Shown piece by piece: positions 48,901 through 60,064 of a stretch of 64,000 nucleotides of DNA (the first letter of the stretch is position 1; each line of letters opens with the position of its first letter). The position numbers and the translations under genes were made by a program. This stretch comes from Ascidia mentula (Eukaryota > Chordata > Ascidiacea > Phlebobranchia > Ascidiidae): contig OX387203.1 in NCBI GenBank assembly GCA_947561715.1, forward strand, positions 16,058,001-16,122,000, given 5' to 3'. Below the pieces are notes generated by a model. The model was not told the origin of the DNA. It saw only the letters and a list, made by a program, of their open reading frames with translations, and searched no databases.

Positions 48901-51900
48901 TAAAAATCCCGCCACCAATTCTAAACTAGAGCTGATTGCAAGACAAACCAAGTCGTTTCAGTTGTGTAAGTATGTCACGTATACAACAGTAACAATAATA
49001 CGACGAACACAAAAACCAAAACAATGTGCGCAAAATATGGTACAATAAAATATTACAAAAACATCAAGGTCCGCTTCACTCGGTCCATGCACATCGAAAC
49101 AAGACGAACCTAATACATAAATCTTGTCAGATGTGAAATCCTTCCTTTTTGGCTTTAACATTACTGACTGCAGTTACTAGGCAAGTGGCGGCAAAGCTCC
49201 GCTCTTCAAATGAATTACATTAGAGTACACCAATTCAAAACTGCGGGGGGTACGTTGCCACATTCCACTTGTTCGGGACGAAAAGTTGTATGACAAATGT
49301 TTTTTCCACATGTTCTTGCTTAAAAAGTCTTCGGTTCGAACGCAAAGTCCGTTGTTTTGGACGGTAGGTCATTTCGTTTCAGTGTAAGCTATGAGAGCCC
49401 AAAATACTCATAGTCCGTTCTTCTGGCACATTAAAACGTAAACTTGTATTCACCGACGTTTCACCTGCTTTTCAGCTAGGCTTCCTCAGGGTTTGGCCGT
49501 GAAGCATTCTAGTGATAGACGACAAATAATGGCAATATGATCATAATATTAGAGCTGTGATCGCCAAATATAAAGGGCCTGCGCAGTGGGGCGATCCTGC
49601 CTTGATGCTATGCGAAAGCGTGGTATTACTTTTGCATAATGGCAACAATTTTTAATTTTTTAAACTAGCAATATAATATCGTACAACAGGAGCTGTCTGT
49701 CTTGTAAGAGAACTTCCAGCCAAAAAAGGATATATTTGCCTTTAAATTCAAAGACCAAATACTTTATCAACTGTAAAATATTTTGTTCTCCAGTTAAAAA
49801 CCTATTTAAAACTTCCAGAAAAAGGGATGCAACAGGCAATTAAAGAAATCAAAATGTACCAATTGGAAAAACTTGAGACAGATGTCGACTCTTACAGTGA
49901 AAAGCTTAAAAAGGCTGACATTCCAGAGGTTCATCCATCACTTATCAATACTGATATTTACAAAGGAATTGATCCTGAAAATGAAATTGAGTTTCAGCCA
50001 TCAACAAACAAGAGAGTTAATGATCGATTTGTTGGTGAACATATAAAATTTATGGATCTAGTTTCAAATTACAAAGGAGAAAAACAGAAAGGCGCATTCC
50101 TTGCATTTCTGGGTCCTGCAGGATGTGGCAAAACTACGCTTTCAAAGAGATTGTTCAGACATTTAGAAGCAGAAGATCGCTTAGTGCTTCATCTCAGGTT
50201 CATGTACTTAAACTACGGCGAAAAACAACTTACCCTTCGGGAGCTTTTGCTGGATAATCAGTTTATTGATGCTTCTGAGGAAACACTTAGTTTGGTTTTC
50301 CAGTGGATGATAACCAACCAGGAAAAGTGTACTTTCGTTTTTGATGGTTTAGATCAGGCAACTTGGACACTAAAAAACATGGCACCCATAAATGTGAAGT
50401 ATGACACTCCCTTGCCAGTACAACAGCTTGTTGCTAACCTTTGCAGCAGGCAGTGTTTTGCGAAATCTATGCTGATTTTTACATCTCGGCCCCACACATT
50501 ATTCTCAATACCTTTAGGACTCCGACCGAAGCTTACAATTTATGTTGGCGATTTTTCTCCAGAGGATGCAAAGGCGTTGTTTTATGGTTATGCAGCAGAT
50601 AAAGCCAATGACCTGTGGAACAACCTTGAAACAAGATCTCCACAGTTGCTCGATTTATGTCGCAATCCTATGCTTTTACAATTCACAGTTTACGCTGGAT
50701 TGTTTGGTGATGCAAATCACATTTCCACCGCAACGAATGTGTTTGATGCCGTCTTGCAACAACTTGACAGCTCCCAGCATTCACAAGGGGGGGAGAAATT
50801 AGAGGACCTTAAATTATCACTTGGTCAAATGGCTTACAAAGGAATAGTTCGCAGAACTGTTGTTTTTAAGCAAGACGACCTTCGAAACGTGGGTTTGGAA
50901 GATATAAAAGTACAAGATGTCATAATCAAAATGGTAAAACTGTCCTGGCTCCTCACACGGAAAGTTTTTGACGGGGCGGATGTTCTGTTTTACTTCATGC
51001 ATCAAATGTTACAAGAAGTGTTTGGAGCATACTACATTGTCCTGTCAATGTTAGAAAAAGAATTTGATCAAATCGTCGACGATTTAGTTACAAAATCCCA
51101 CTGGGCAATGACTCGTCGTTTTGTTTGTGGCCTTCTGCTCGGACACAAATTGGGTATGTGGAACATACTACAACCAATATTGTACTTTTAAAAAACAATT
51201 ACTTATTCAATTATTTTGCTTTTAAAACAAGCCAATGATGATAACCGAAATGAAACCAGTTTGGAGTCCAGTACTACCAGTCAAACAGTAAATTCAAGGA
51301 CTCAAAAAATAGGTCAGCCTTCAATTTATTTTTCCTGTTTTTTAAATGTTGAAAAATATTGCGTTAAAAAACATTGGTTAAAGAACTATATTTACAGCAT
51401 TACACCATTAAATAAAAGAAAATTAACAATTCTGCTTGACTTTTAACCCAGTTGTGTAGAATTGAAAACTCGCGTGGTTTATCGTGTCACTGTAGTGTTT
51501 TAATATCTTTTTGCAGAAAATTCTAGAGGAACAAAGCGTTACTCGACAAATCGTTTCGAAAAACAATCGAAGCGTCCAAGAAAAGGTTTGTTTTTAATTC
51601 AAATTAGGTTACCACGACTTTGCATGGAAAATATAGTTCTTAAAATTCTTTTAACAGCTTCTTCAAACACGCTTCCGAAACAATCTACTACATCATCAAG
51701 TCGTAATCCTAGCTATCAACCGAAACAAGGTAAACTCGGAACGGAATACAAAGCGTATTCGTCTGGTAATTGTTTAAACATTTGGTAAACTGAAATCGAA
51801 TGTACAAACACCTACGATCAGCAATGGCGCGGCGGAGCTCTTAAATGGTGGCAATACTTAAATAAAATTCGTTTTGTTACACTATTTGTGACAAAAAGGT

Positions 51901-52736
51901 GTTATTGACTATTGAGCAACGTCAGCAAACATAGACTATTTTATTGTCTAAACTTGGTTGAAGAGAACAAACTCTTCAACACTTTACAGATAAGAAATGA
52001 GCACTTCCGATAATGTTTTATAAAAAATGTTTTGACTTTTTTAGACAAACGTGGAAAAAGGTTATTAAAAAAGCTTTGCAAATTTCTTCCCGAAATTTCA
52101 GATAAAGGAGTTTTATTGGGTTAGTATTTGTGTCCGTCGCAGTTCGTAGTTTTATTCGTATAAAAATGTGTGTGTTTACTCCGAAAAAACACCTATTAAC
52201 ATTGTAATTAGCTACACGTCTGTGTTAAACCTGTTTCAGATTTCCTTGGAGATTTGCAAGAAATACAAGAAAAGTTCAGAGATGAAATTTCCCGATCTTG
52301 TCCTGAGGTGTTGCATTTAAACAACATTCCAATTAAAGTCTCTGATAGTCACGCTGTGGCTGATTTCCTTTCTCGGATAAAAAGACGTGGTTTGAGTCTG
52401 TGGATGGTGGCGTGTCAACTTAATACACAAAATTTGAATGTAATTTGCGATGGAATTCTAAAGATGAAACACAAGGTATGTTTGATTACAGATTATCTAC
52501 TTTCAAATGCAATTGTCGCTTACAACCAATCTTTACAGTTAAAAGATCTATACCTGAGTAGCAACAAGTTTGAGAAACACGATATTGAAATTATTTGTCG
52601 GATTTTACCGAAAGTTAATGGAAAGTTGTACCTTTCTGGGTGCGGATTAGATTCCGAGTCTATTCGAATTGTAGAGGAAGAGCAGAGAAAACTGAAACAT
52701 CCAGTAAGAACTTCAGTTACATTGGCATGTACATAA
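42945..52736 (+). CDS. NACHT-LRR (NLR-like) protein
   Basis: Ten exons join in phase to about 745 residues: 42,945-43,011, 46,974-47,051, 47,347-47,373, 49,819-51,153, 51,232-51,312, 51,517-51,585, 51,658-51,729, 52,045-52,119, 52,240-52,475 and 52,539-52,736. The N terminus is a short acidic/Gln-rich start and a motif-like segment (HGAKIHG...VQGNVNIGATN, residues 31-52). The NACHT NTPase has Walker A GPAGCGKTT (residues 156-164) and Walker B FVFDGLDQ (about 231-237), followed by the helical part with LCRNPMLLQF. Exons 5-7 code a Ser/Thr/Lys-rich linker. The C terminus has leucine-rich repeats of ribonuclease-inhibitor type (LSLWMVACQLNTQNL, LKDLYLSSNKFEKHDI, LYLSGCGLDSESI). NLRs sense infection or stress and oligomerise through NACHT. 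Further exons in the 4-kb first intron cannot be excluded. Confidence 0.88.
43012..45340. other. First intron of the NLR gene, nothing recognised
   Basis: Open frames near 43,098-43,508 on both strands overlap each other and show no domain. Confidence 0.3.
45346..45790 (-). pseudogene. Pogo/Tigger-like (DDE_1) transposase 3' fragment in an NLR intron
   Basis: The minus strand reads MKSNPGKIMKIYDIPAIVKK, then GFVVTGIFPYNSNVFSDEDF, then PGYVSDKP. This is the conserved C-terminal block of pogo/jerky-type DDE_1 transposases (TIYDIP.IV...GF..TGI.P.N...F.DEDF...YVTDRP). A stop interrupts the block and the catalytic domain is not present. The fragment lies antisense in intron 1 of the NLR gene. Confidence 0.7.
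46497..46607. repeat. 55-bp tandem repeat, two copies
   Basis: AAAAGCCACAAAACTTTGAA...GATCAGTGG occurs twice in tandem (46,497-46,551 and 46,552-46,607) with a few differences, in the first intron of the NLR gene. Confidence 0.7.
47584..48105. mobile_element. hAT-like MITE with GC-rich ends, 522 bp
   Basis: Ends begin CATGGGCGTATCCAGG and, inverted, CAGGGGCGTATCCAGG. The flanks carry a perfect 8-bp duplication ATTACCGA (47,576-47,583 and 48,106-48,113). An 8-bp duplication fits hAT or P-type elements. It lies in an intron of the NLR gene. Confidence 0.8.
48114..49430. other. NLR intron 3, no further gene recognised
   Basis: Short frames only. A SINE-tail fragment (49,553-49,617) and a PLE end fragment (49,440-49,510) lie just downstream. 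Confidence 0.3.
49440..49510 (-). repeat. Penelope-like element terminal fragment
   Basis: The minus strand reads CCCTGAGGAAGCCTAGCTG then GGTGAAACGTCGGTGAAT, the same arrangement as the PLE ends at 53,640 and 55,330. No coding part is attached. Confidence 0.5.
49553..49617 (+). repeat. SINE tail fragment
   Basis: AGCTGTGATCGCCAA and CCTGCGCAGTGGGGCGATC match the tail of the SINE at 3,650-3,700. Confidence 0.6.
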
Positions 52737-52739
52737 ATT

Positions 52740-53600
52740 AAATACATGTTATTTTTTTAGCAAATTATTGGCTTGGAACGCCAATAAGAGCATTGGTCAC
52801 AGAAATAGCCAGATTACTCCAACAACGTTTGGAACCGTCATTTCCGTGTAGGATTGCGCACACGATGCGATATTTATATCCAAACGATATTAGTTTCCCT
52901 CGCGATATTCTTGTCCGATCATGTTTGAACTGCTTACTTTACACGCGTTTGTTTTCTTGGTCAGTGAAACTGTTTGCTTTAGCCCTCGTGAAGGTTTCCA
53001 GTGTGAAAAGCTCATCGCTGTTTTTGTGCAATTGTTTATCCTTTGTTAAATGCTTTCTGGTTGTGGTCTTGTGACAACCCTTCTTCCAAACCGCCTCTCT
53101 CCACTGTATATAAAGTGTATGACTTCCTGGTATAATTTATTCTTTTAACTTCACCTCTACTATCAAATAACTGAAATAAACAGTGGCGGGGTTATTGCAT
53201 CAGATTTTACATCGCATCAAAAGAGAGCTCACGTGCGAACTTACGTCAAATGTACTGATTAAATATGATTTTCTTTTCAATTGCTAATATTCAAAATACC
53301 CAACTTGGTTTCGCAACAGGCAATAAGTATTGGTTTCATCGGAAGTTTGTTTGTGGCAAACCGCCTTTTATCCAGTTTTCAAAGTCCTAATACAAATTTA
53401 GGTCGTTTTTTGCTGCATATTGGTTGTATTTCTCTCCATGGTTTTTATTTACTTTATTCTATACATTAAAAATCCCAAATCCGATGTTTTGTTCAAAGTA
53501 TATGCGTATGTATTTTTCCTGTATGATAAGGTTCATGAAATGCAAAATAAAACTTGCTTGTGATCGAGTGAGTTAGCGAACTACAAAAATAACTTATAGT
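52740..53600. other. 3' flank of the NLR gene
   Basis: An AATAAA occurs about 440 bases after the stop (near 53,175). A 93-codon frame at 52,793-53,074 has no recognised domain. Confidence 0.3.
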
Positions 53601-53604
53601 TTTT

Positions 53605-53860
53605 TATAATTAGCGTGACTTTTAACGTGACTTTTATTGTCCCACGTTTCACCTGCGATACAGCTGGGCTTCATCAGGGTATTGGTGCGTCACACACACA
53701 AACAAGCACCAAAACCTGTACATACACGAAAAATGAAAATATAGTGCCGCTAACACCGCTTGTAAATTCACGTAAAATAATTAAAACGCGGGAACAACAG
53801 TTAAAGCAAGTTCTTGTAAGCACCGGGAAATATACGCACTGTTCTCTGTAATTCAAACAC
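53605..53860 (-). repeat. Penelope-like element 3' fragment
   Basis: On the minus strand the end of a coding frame reads NYREQCVYFPV, homologous to NDKEQCVYFSA at the C terminus of the PLE at 55.5 kb. It is followed by a 3' region ending CCCTGATGAAGCCCAGCTG...GTGAAACGTGGGAC. The copy is severely truncated. Confidence 0.6.
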
Positions 53861-53869
53861 AGATTGCTC

Positions 53870-55310
53870 TTTTGAATTTGAATCGATTCCAGAAGGGGAT
53901 CGTACTGTGATCTGCCTCCCTCTGCACAACATTACAAGAACTTGTTGTGACTGCTGTTTCCCGCGTTTTTTTAGATATTATCACGTGATTTTACAACAAA
54001 ACAAAGAATCGTGTGTTTAATATTATCACGTTTAGTTGTGTCAAAAGGCCAGAGTGTAAAAATAAAAGATAGTCAGATGCGTATTGCTGTTATAATAGAT
54101 AATGTGCTCGATCATTGCAATAGCTCCCGCTTGTACCCAGGTTGAAATGTTAGATAAGGTCCATACACACGATTCTTTGTTTGTTTCATTACCGCGGGCG
54201 TACGCTGACAAGAAAGCGTTTGGTCACAGTCTTTCGAGCAGTCGGGTAAACTAGCGGCTGAGCGTTTCCCAGGCGAAATCATTTTTATTTGGCTCATGCC
54301 CGCAAGCTTTGGATACAGGTTGCAGATCTGACTGAATGTTTTCGTCTCGCAGCCTTCTTTGCGAAGGTTCTGTAGTTTGGTGGAATGTCCTTGATCAGAC
54401 TGCCGAGGGTTGTAGAAAAGGGTTCCCAATTTGTCTTTGTCATCGCATACAATCTTCTAACTTTGAGTAGCGATATAGCTGCGTTTCCATCTTGAGATGA
54501 AATTAAGTTTTCGTATTTAACAGAATGCTTATATCAGGCCCACCTGTTTGGGTAATGTTTCAAGAAACAAAACAAGAATAAAACGTTTCTTTTACAGCCT
54601 AATGTAACAAAGGGTATATTTACTTTTTTGCAGAAAAGTATTGCTACACTGCCATTGTTGATATGTTGCTTACGTGTCCTCTATTTCAAACAAGTACATT
54701 TTAACAATTAAAAACACGATTATTGTAAATGGCTCACCGAACGATTCTCCAGTCCGTTTCAATTTATCATGAGGGGGAAATCCTTTTTTCCGTCTTGAAG
54801 AGACATCACTACAGGACACTTCCGTGTTGAATACTGTGTTAAAAGAAGTAAATATTCAAATAAAGAAATACCGTGTTTTTATTTCCTTGCGAATGGCCAT
54901 CCAGCAATTCAAATGAGAAAATTTAAGATAAATTTTTGAGGTAATCTGTTAAAAAAGAACCTCCCTACAGGTATTATGATAGTGGTGAGCAATCGAGATT
55001 TTTTTGAGAGTAAAATCTGCCCAAGTCCAGTTTAGAAAAATATTGAGAACCAGATAGGCGAGCAAGTGTTGCATCTACAGTAGGCAGCATCAGTCGTTCA
55101 CAACAAACACGTTTTTTTTTTCAACTGAGTATAGTCTACACATATTCTTGCAGATTTCTTTTTCTTGGTACCACAATCATACCAGCGCCAGTGCACGATA
55201 AATAGGTTCAATTTCTTCCATTCTTTTTAGTATAAAAAGGAAGTGGCACTCTGCGAGACAAAATGATTTTGCTGATTATTCAAAATCGTTCTTGGCACAT
55301 AAGTTTCTGA
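53870..55310. other. No gene recognised
   Basis: One minus-strand frame of 105 codons (54,112-54,429) has no recognisable domain. A T-run and AT-rich sequence lie near 55,110. Confidence 0.3.
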
Positions 55311-55503
55311 AGTTACTTATTCGAAACCGACGTTTCGTCTGCCATTCGGCGAGACTTCCTCAGGGTTATGCCAACATATTGCATCAAGCGCATAAACACT
55401 AAAAACGCAAGAAAACACGTTTGAAACCCAAGAAAAAGGGGAATAGATAACATTGGCACCGCTTGTGTCGTCACGTAACCAGGTGTGTAGCGGGGCGTAA
55501 CAC

Positions 55504-55860
55504 TTACGACAAGTTGTTGTAAACTGCTGAAAAGTACACGCATTGCTCCTTGTCATTCACGCAATGTTTGTTCTTGTGAATGTGGAGCGTCTCCAGGAAT
55601 AGACGTTTTGTGTGATCCTCTTCCATCTCTAGGACTCGGACCTCGTCGAAGTTAACTCGGTGGCCGAGTGTGACACCGTGTTTTGCCAGTGCTGTCCTCT
55701 GGCTATTTTTCGTTGCAACGTCGCGGCGATGCTCTTTTACCCGCGTCTGCAACGCTCTTCCGGTTTCACAGATATATGCTCTACCGCAGTCCTTACACGG
55801 AATGTAATAAACAACGCCTTTGGGTTGGGCCGCACCCTTCTCGATAGGGTGTGACACCAT
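55504..55860 (-). CDS. GIY-YIG endonuclease domain of the second Penelope-like element
   Basis: An open frame of 118 residues contains VVYYIPCKDC, YICETGR (G to C change in the usual YIGETGR), LQTRVKEHRRDV, a HRVNFDEVRVLE block and the Glu in LFLETLHI. Length and motif spacing suit the C-terminal endonuclease of Penelope elements. The upstream RT part has been separated by the hAT insertion. Confidence 0.75.
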   Translation of the reverse strand: MVSHPIEKGAAQPKGVVYYIPCKDCGRAYICETGRALQTRVKEHRRDVATKNSQRTALAKHGVTLGHRVNFDEVRVLEMEEDHTKRLFLETLHIHKNKHCVNDKEQCVYFSAVYNNLS

Positions 55861-55908
55861 ACTGCCCAGTGTTCTAAGTGCCTTTGTGTATACCGCAATA
55901 CCATAGTG

Positions 55909-58287
55909 CAGGGGTGCACAACCTTTTTACTACTGCCGGCCGCAACGCACGCACTACTGTGTCCTAACGGCCGCAGTTAAATATACTGCCTTTCCAACGG
56001 TATACTACTGATAATTTCGACAAGTTGACGTGAGCAATATAAGAAAGGAATGAAAATGATTCCATACCTGAAAAATGTGCACTATTTATTATTTACAAAT
56101 TACGTATATACAATGTAACGAAGAGTTGAAGTATTTAATGGCTGCCTTGTTCTTGCACGCCCATAGACAAACTTTCGAAGTTAGGTTGCTCGTTTGAAAT
56201 CATCAGACGAAGACCCGACTCCAAATTGCTGTCCAACATACGTGTTCGGTACTTGTTCTTCAAATACTTCATTTTTGAAAACGCTGCTTCGCACACGTAA
56301 GTGCTTCCAAAAAGAACAAGAGTTTTTCTGGCCAATTCTTGCAGTTTAGGATATTCAACTGCACTTTTCCAGGTATTCAGCAAATCTTCTTCGTCTTTAA
56401 ATTTCTTGACTAGCTGCTCGTTATTTTCAACTCAACCAGCTCCATTTGAAGACGTAACGGTGCAATTTCGGTTTCCACCAGATGTGGAAAAGCAACGATT
56501 CTGATTGTTTGCGAAATTTTCTCAAAATCTTTAAAACGGTTAGCGAATTCCTCCAACAGCCCGTCGAAAACGCCGGAAAATATATCGATTGGAATATTCC
56601 CAACATTTATTTCTTTGCTGTCAATCAGCGCTGTCACTTGCGGAAAATGAAAGAAATTGCGTTGCCTTAGATGACTTTTAAAGAGTAGACATTTGTCCCG
56701 GAAATCTTGTACTTTTTTGTACAGGAGACAAACTGTTGTTGTTTTTCCTTGCAAACTTTGGTTCAGATAGTTGACATGAGTTAGAAAATCCACCAGAAAA
56801 GCAAGAGATGTGAGGAAGTCAACGTTGATCAGGGGGCAGTACTTGTTTTTAAAGCCATAATATTCTGTTATTTCTTTTCGCAAAAGCAAAACACGGCAAG
56901 ACGTCTCTCCCTGAGACAACCAACGGACGGAGGAGTGATAAAGCACATCCTCTGCTGACGTATCACTTGAGCTTAAAATTTCTTGAAATTGCCTGTGATG
57001 AAGAGCATTTGCCCGAATGAATAAAATAATACCATTTACGTCTTTCAGAACGTTACTTAAAGCAACGGATTTGGCACACAATGCTTCCTGGTGGATAATA
57101 CAATGAAGATTAACGAGCTCGTTATTTTCATGCTCCTTACATACGTAATCTGACAATCTTGTCACAAATCCTTGTTGCTTACCCGTCATGGCAGGTGCGC
57201 CATCCGTGCAAATGCCACGAAGACTTTTTAAATCTAATCCGGACCGAATGCAGGCATTTTTGACTGCATCAAATATGTCTTCACCACGGGTGCGGGTAGC
57301 CAGTGTTTCCATTGAAAGAAGATCCTCACACAACTCAAAACTTGTAGATAGAGAACGAACGAAGACTAGCAGTTGCGCAGAGTCGTTGATGTCTGTAGAT
57401 TCGTCAACAGCGAGCGCAAGTAAACTTCCTTCTTTATTAACTTTTGCTTTCAGAGAGAGCTTCAACTGCTGAGCGATGTCAGATTGCCGGCGCTGCACAG
57501 TAGCGCGCGAAAGAGGAATCGATGAGTAATCTATTTCTTTGCCGGGATGAATGCATTTCACAACGTCCATGATACATCGCTTAACAAGTTCCCCATCGGA
57601 ATAAGGCTTTCCTGCAACACCAAGATGATATGCCACTCTGTAGGAAGCTTCGCAACGGTGATTGGTGGAGTGAACGAAAGAAGAGATGCAAGCGGTTTGC
57701 TGACGAACACGCTTTTTTAAATTTTCGACACAGACCTTCCTAGACTCTCCATCCAACTTTGCATAGGCGTGTGACAAATGCCGCTGAAAATGCTGCTTTG
57801 CATTATCCCCTTTTACAGTTTTAACGATTTGGCTGCAAATTAAACACTTCATGGAATGTGTTGCTGTCTGCATCATGAAATAATCCACCTCCCATTTGGG
57901 ATTAAACGCCCTTTTCTCTTCTTTTAGCAACCTTTTGCGTTTCAGCGACATGACTGATTGAGTCCACTGTTTAGCTTTTTGACAAATGTACATGCGTACA
58001 TGACAATTGACAGACATGCTATCAATGTTTTGTGACGTCACCATCCGTATTGTTTCGCTTTGTTTCGCCTGTGTTTCAAAAGTTGCGGTGGCTGCAACAG
58101 TTACTACTCGCTACAGCGAACGAATGTGTACAACGCGGAAATGGAAATGGGCCTAATTAAAAGCTTAACTCTTGAGACATTAAAAAACAAGTTTCAGAAG
58201 CAACGACGGCCGCCAATGCATGTATTTGGATATAAATGTGCACGGCCGCCAAAAATAGCGTCCGCGGCCGCAGGTTGTGCACCGCTG
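55909..58287 (-). mobile_element. hAT transposon, 2,379 bp, almost whole
   Basis: Terminal inverted repeats read CAGGGGTGCACAACC on the left and CAGCGGTGCACAACC on the right (inverted). They are flanked by a perfect 8-bp duplication CCATAGTG (55,901-55,908 and 58,288-58,295). The interior is filled by one transposase gene on the minus strand. It sits inside the Penelope-like element, so it is the younger of the two. Confidence 0.9.
56135..58044 (-). pseudogene. hAT transposase (ZBED5/GTF2IRD2/SCAND3-like), one frameshift
   Basis: A 544-codon frame (58,044-56,410) contains a BED-type finger (MKCLICSQIVKTVKGDNAKQ HFQRHL), LALAVDESTDINDSAQLLVF (first catalytic Asp), GICTDGAPAMTGK (second Asp), LHCIIHQEALCAK and SVRWLSQG. 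It ends where a second frame (56,383-56,135) supplies the hAT dimerisation block (LVLFGSTYVCEAAFSKMKYLKNKYR). The two overlap around an A-run near 56,408-56,415, so a single-base change separates them. Family length is about 600 residues, matching the sum. The likely start is either 58,044 or an internal Met (MSLKRKR). Confidence 0.85.
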
Positions 58288-60064
58288 CCATAGTGTAACA
58301 TCATACGCTTAGCGTGCCTGTTAGAACAGGAACGTGTGGCAAAAAGATCGTACCGGTAGTTATCGCTGTTTCTTGTGGCTTGACCGCGGGCTTTTTTCTA
58401 AACATCCATGACGGATACAGATTTGTCTGCAGTGCATTCTTGATAAACCTCATCTCTTTGTCGCGGCTCTATCCATCAGCGACCGCACTACCGCTGTCTT
58501 GCGCTGTATCGGATGTGCCGACTTGAACGACAGGTACCGCATGGTGTGCGTCGGCTTGCGATACACACGAGTGCTGATCAAACCATTCTCATCACGGATA
58601 ACCTCTGTATCTAAAAACGGTAGTGTGCCACCACTTTCCTTTTCTGAATTTGATTGAATCTTCTCCATGGTTATTGTGGTTAAGGAACAACTGGAGCTGT
58701 GCTTCATTAACGATGGCGAAGGTGTCGTCGACATAACGCTTCCAGTAACGGGTAGAATGCGCAAAAGTGGCGAGTGCCTTATCCTCAATTGTTTCCATTA
58801 CTACATTCGCCACTACCACAGAGATGGGCGAACCCATCGCCGTACCAAACACCTGTAGGTAAAAAACACCACGAAAGGAAAAATAAGTGGCGTTCGAACA
58901 TAATTTCAGCCCTTCAGCAATATCCTCACATGATAGCAACTTGCGCTGCTCAAGGTTACTGTCATCCTCTAAGCGTGCCATGACATTAGCAACAGCTACC
59001 GATATTTGCAAATTGGTTAAAAGAGACGTCAAAGGACGCCATACACTCATCTTCCGCTATTGCTAAGTTTCTCACTTCAGCTGCAAATTCACGTAAGTTT
59101 TTTACGTGGTATGGACTGTTCCCAACCAAAGGGAAAATAATCCTTGATATGAATTTGGCGAGACGGTGACCCGCTAAAGGAAAAAATGGGTCTGAGAGGC
59201 ACGCCCGGCTTCTGGACCCTGGAAAGCCCGTGCAATTCGGGCGTCCTACCGTCTGTGCAATGCAGCTGTCGAAACTCACCAACAGATAACGCCTCACGGT
59301 CCCTGCGTAAGTAACCAACGAAGCGGTTTATCTTTCGTTCTAAGGACGGGGTAGGGTTTCTGGAACTTTTTGTAAGGTTTTTTGTCACTTACAAGTTCCA
59401 GCAGTTTAGTATTATATTCGGAATGGTTCATGACCACCGTTTGAGCGTTGCCGCGACGTTGCAACGAAGTATAGCCAGAGGACAGCACTGGCGAAACACG
59501 CTGCCACACTCGGCCACCGAGTTAACTTCGACGAGGTCCGAGTCCTAGAGATGGAGAAGGATCACACAAAACGTCTATTCCTGGAGACGCTCAACATTCA
59601 GAAGAACAACCATTGCGTGAATGACAAGGAGCAATGTGTGTACTTTTCAGCAGTTTACAACAACTTGTTGTAAGTGTTACGCCCCGCATTTGTGGTCGAA
59701 CTGCTTCTTTTAGCGGTAACGAAATGGGAGTTTTGGTTACGGCCATGCGAAGACTACAATACAAAGTTGTGATTCCTGATCAGGTTACAAATCACGGCCC
59801 AACAAAAATTACATTAGGGGCCCAAATTGGGTCGCGGGCCTACAGGTGGACCACGCTCAAAAAAGTTACATGCAAAATCATTTTGTGTTTTTAGTAATTT
59901 TGAAGGAAAATCTGGGATTATGACCGATTTTATTTACTTTCCCGTTAATCAACACTAGATTCTTGACCGATACATAGATTTAAAGTGCAAATGACACGGT
60001 GATGACAACTTTGCGCAAAACTAAAGGTACATCTACAACAAACATATATCCAAACTTTTTCGCT

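Larger units (their letters stand above)
55320..59690 (-). mobile_element. Penelope-like element, reverse transcriptase and GIY-YIG, split by a hAT transposon
   Basis: On the minus strand the RT region (59,510-58,450) contains TRYWKRYVDDTFAIV (the YVDD catalytic block), GTAMGSPISVVVAN and LPFLDTEVIRDENG...VYRKPTHTMRYL. It is spread over several frames, so it is broken. The GIY-YIG domain (55,860-55,504) contains VVYYIPCKDCGRAYICETGR and ETLHIHKNKHCVN. A hAT element (55,909-58,287) separates the two. A + strand fragment at 59,505-59,690 is the inverted copy of the 3' coding end, as seen at the ends of Penelope elements. The minus-strand 3' end near 55,320-55,370 has a CCTGAGGAAG...GACGAAACGTCGG segment. 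Confidence 0.85.

Noticed and set aside
49690-49703. A 14-nt microexon before the NACHT exon that would correct the phase
   Set aside because: Using the nearby acceptor at 49,818 gives the right phase without a microexon.
58060-58293. Separate small gene upstream of the hAT transposase
   Set aside because: It falls inside the terminal region of the hAT element and overlaps its inverted repeat.
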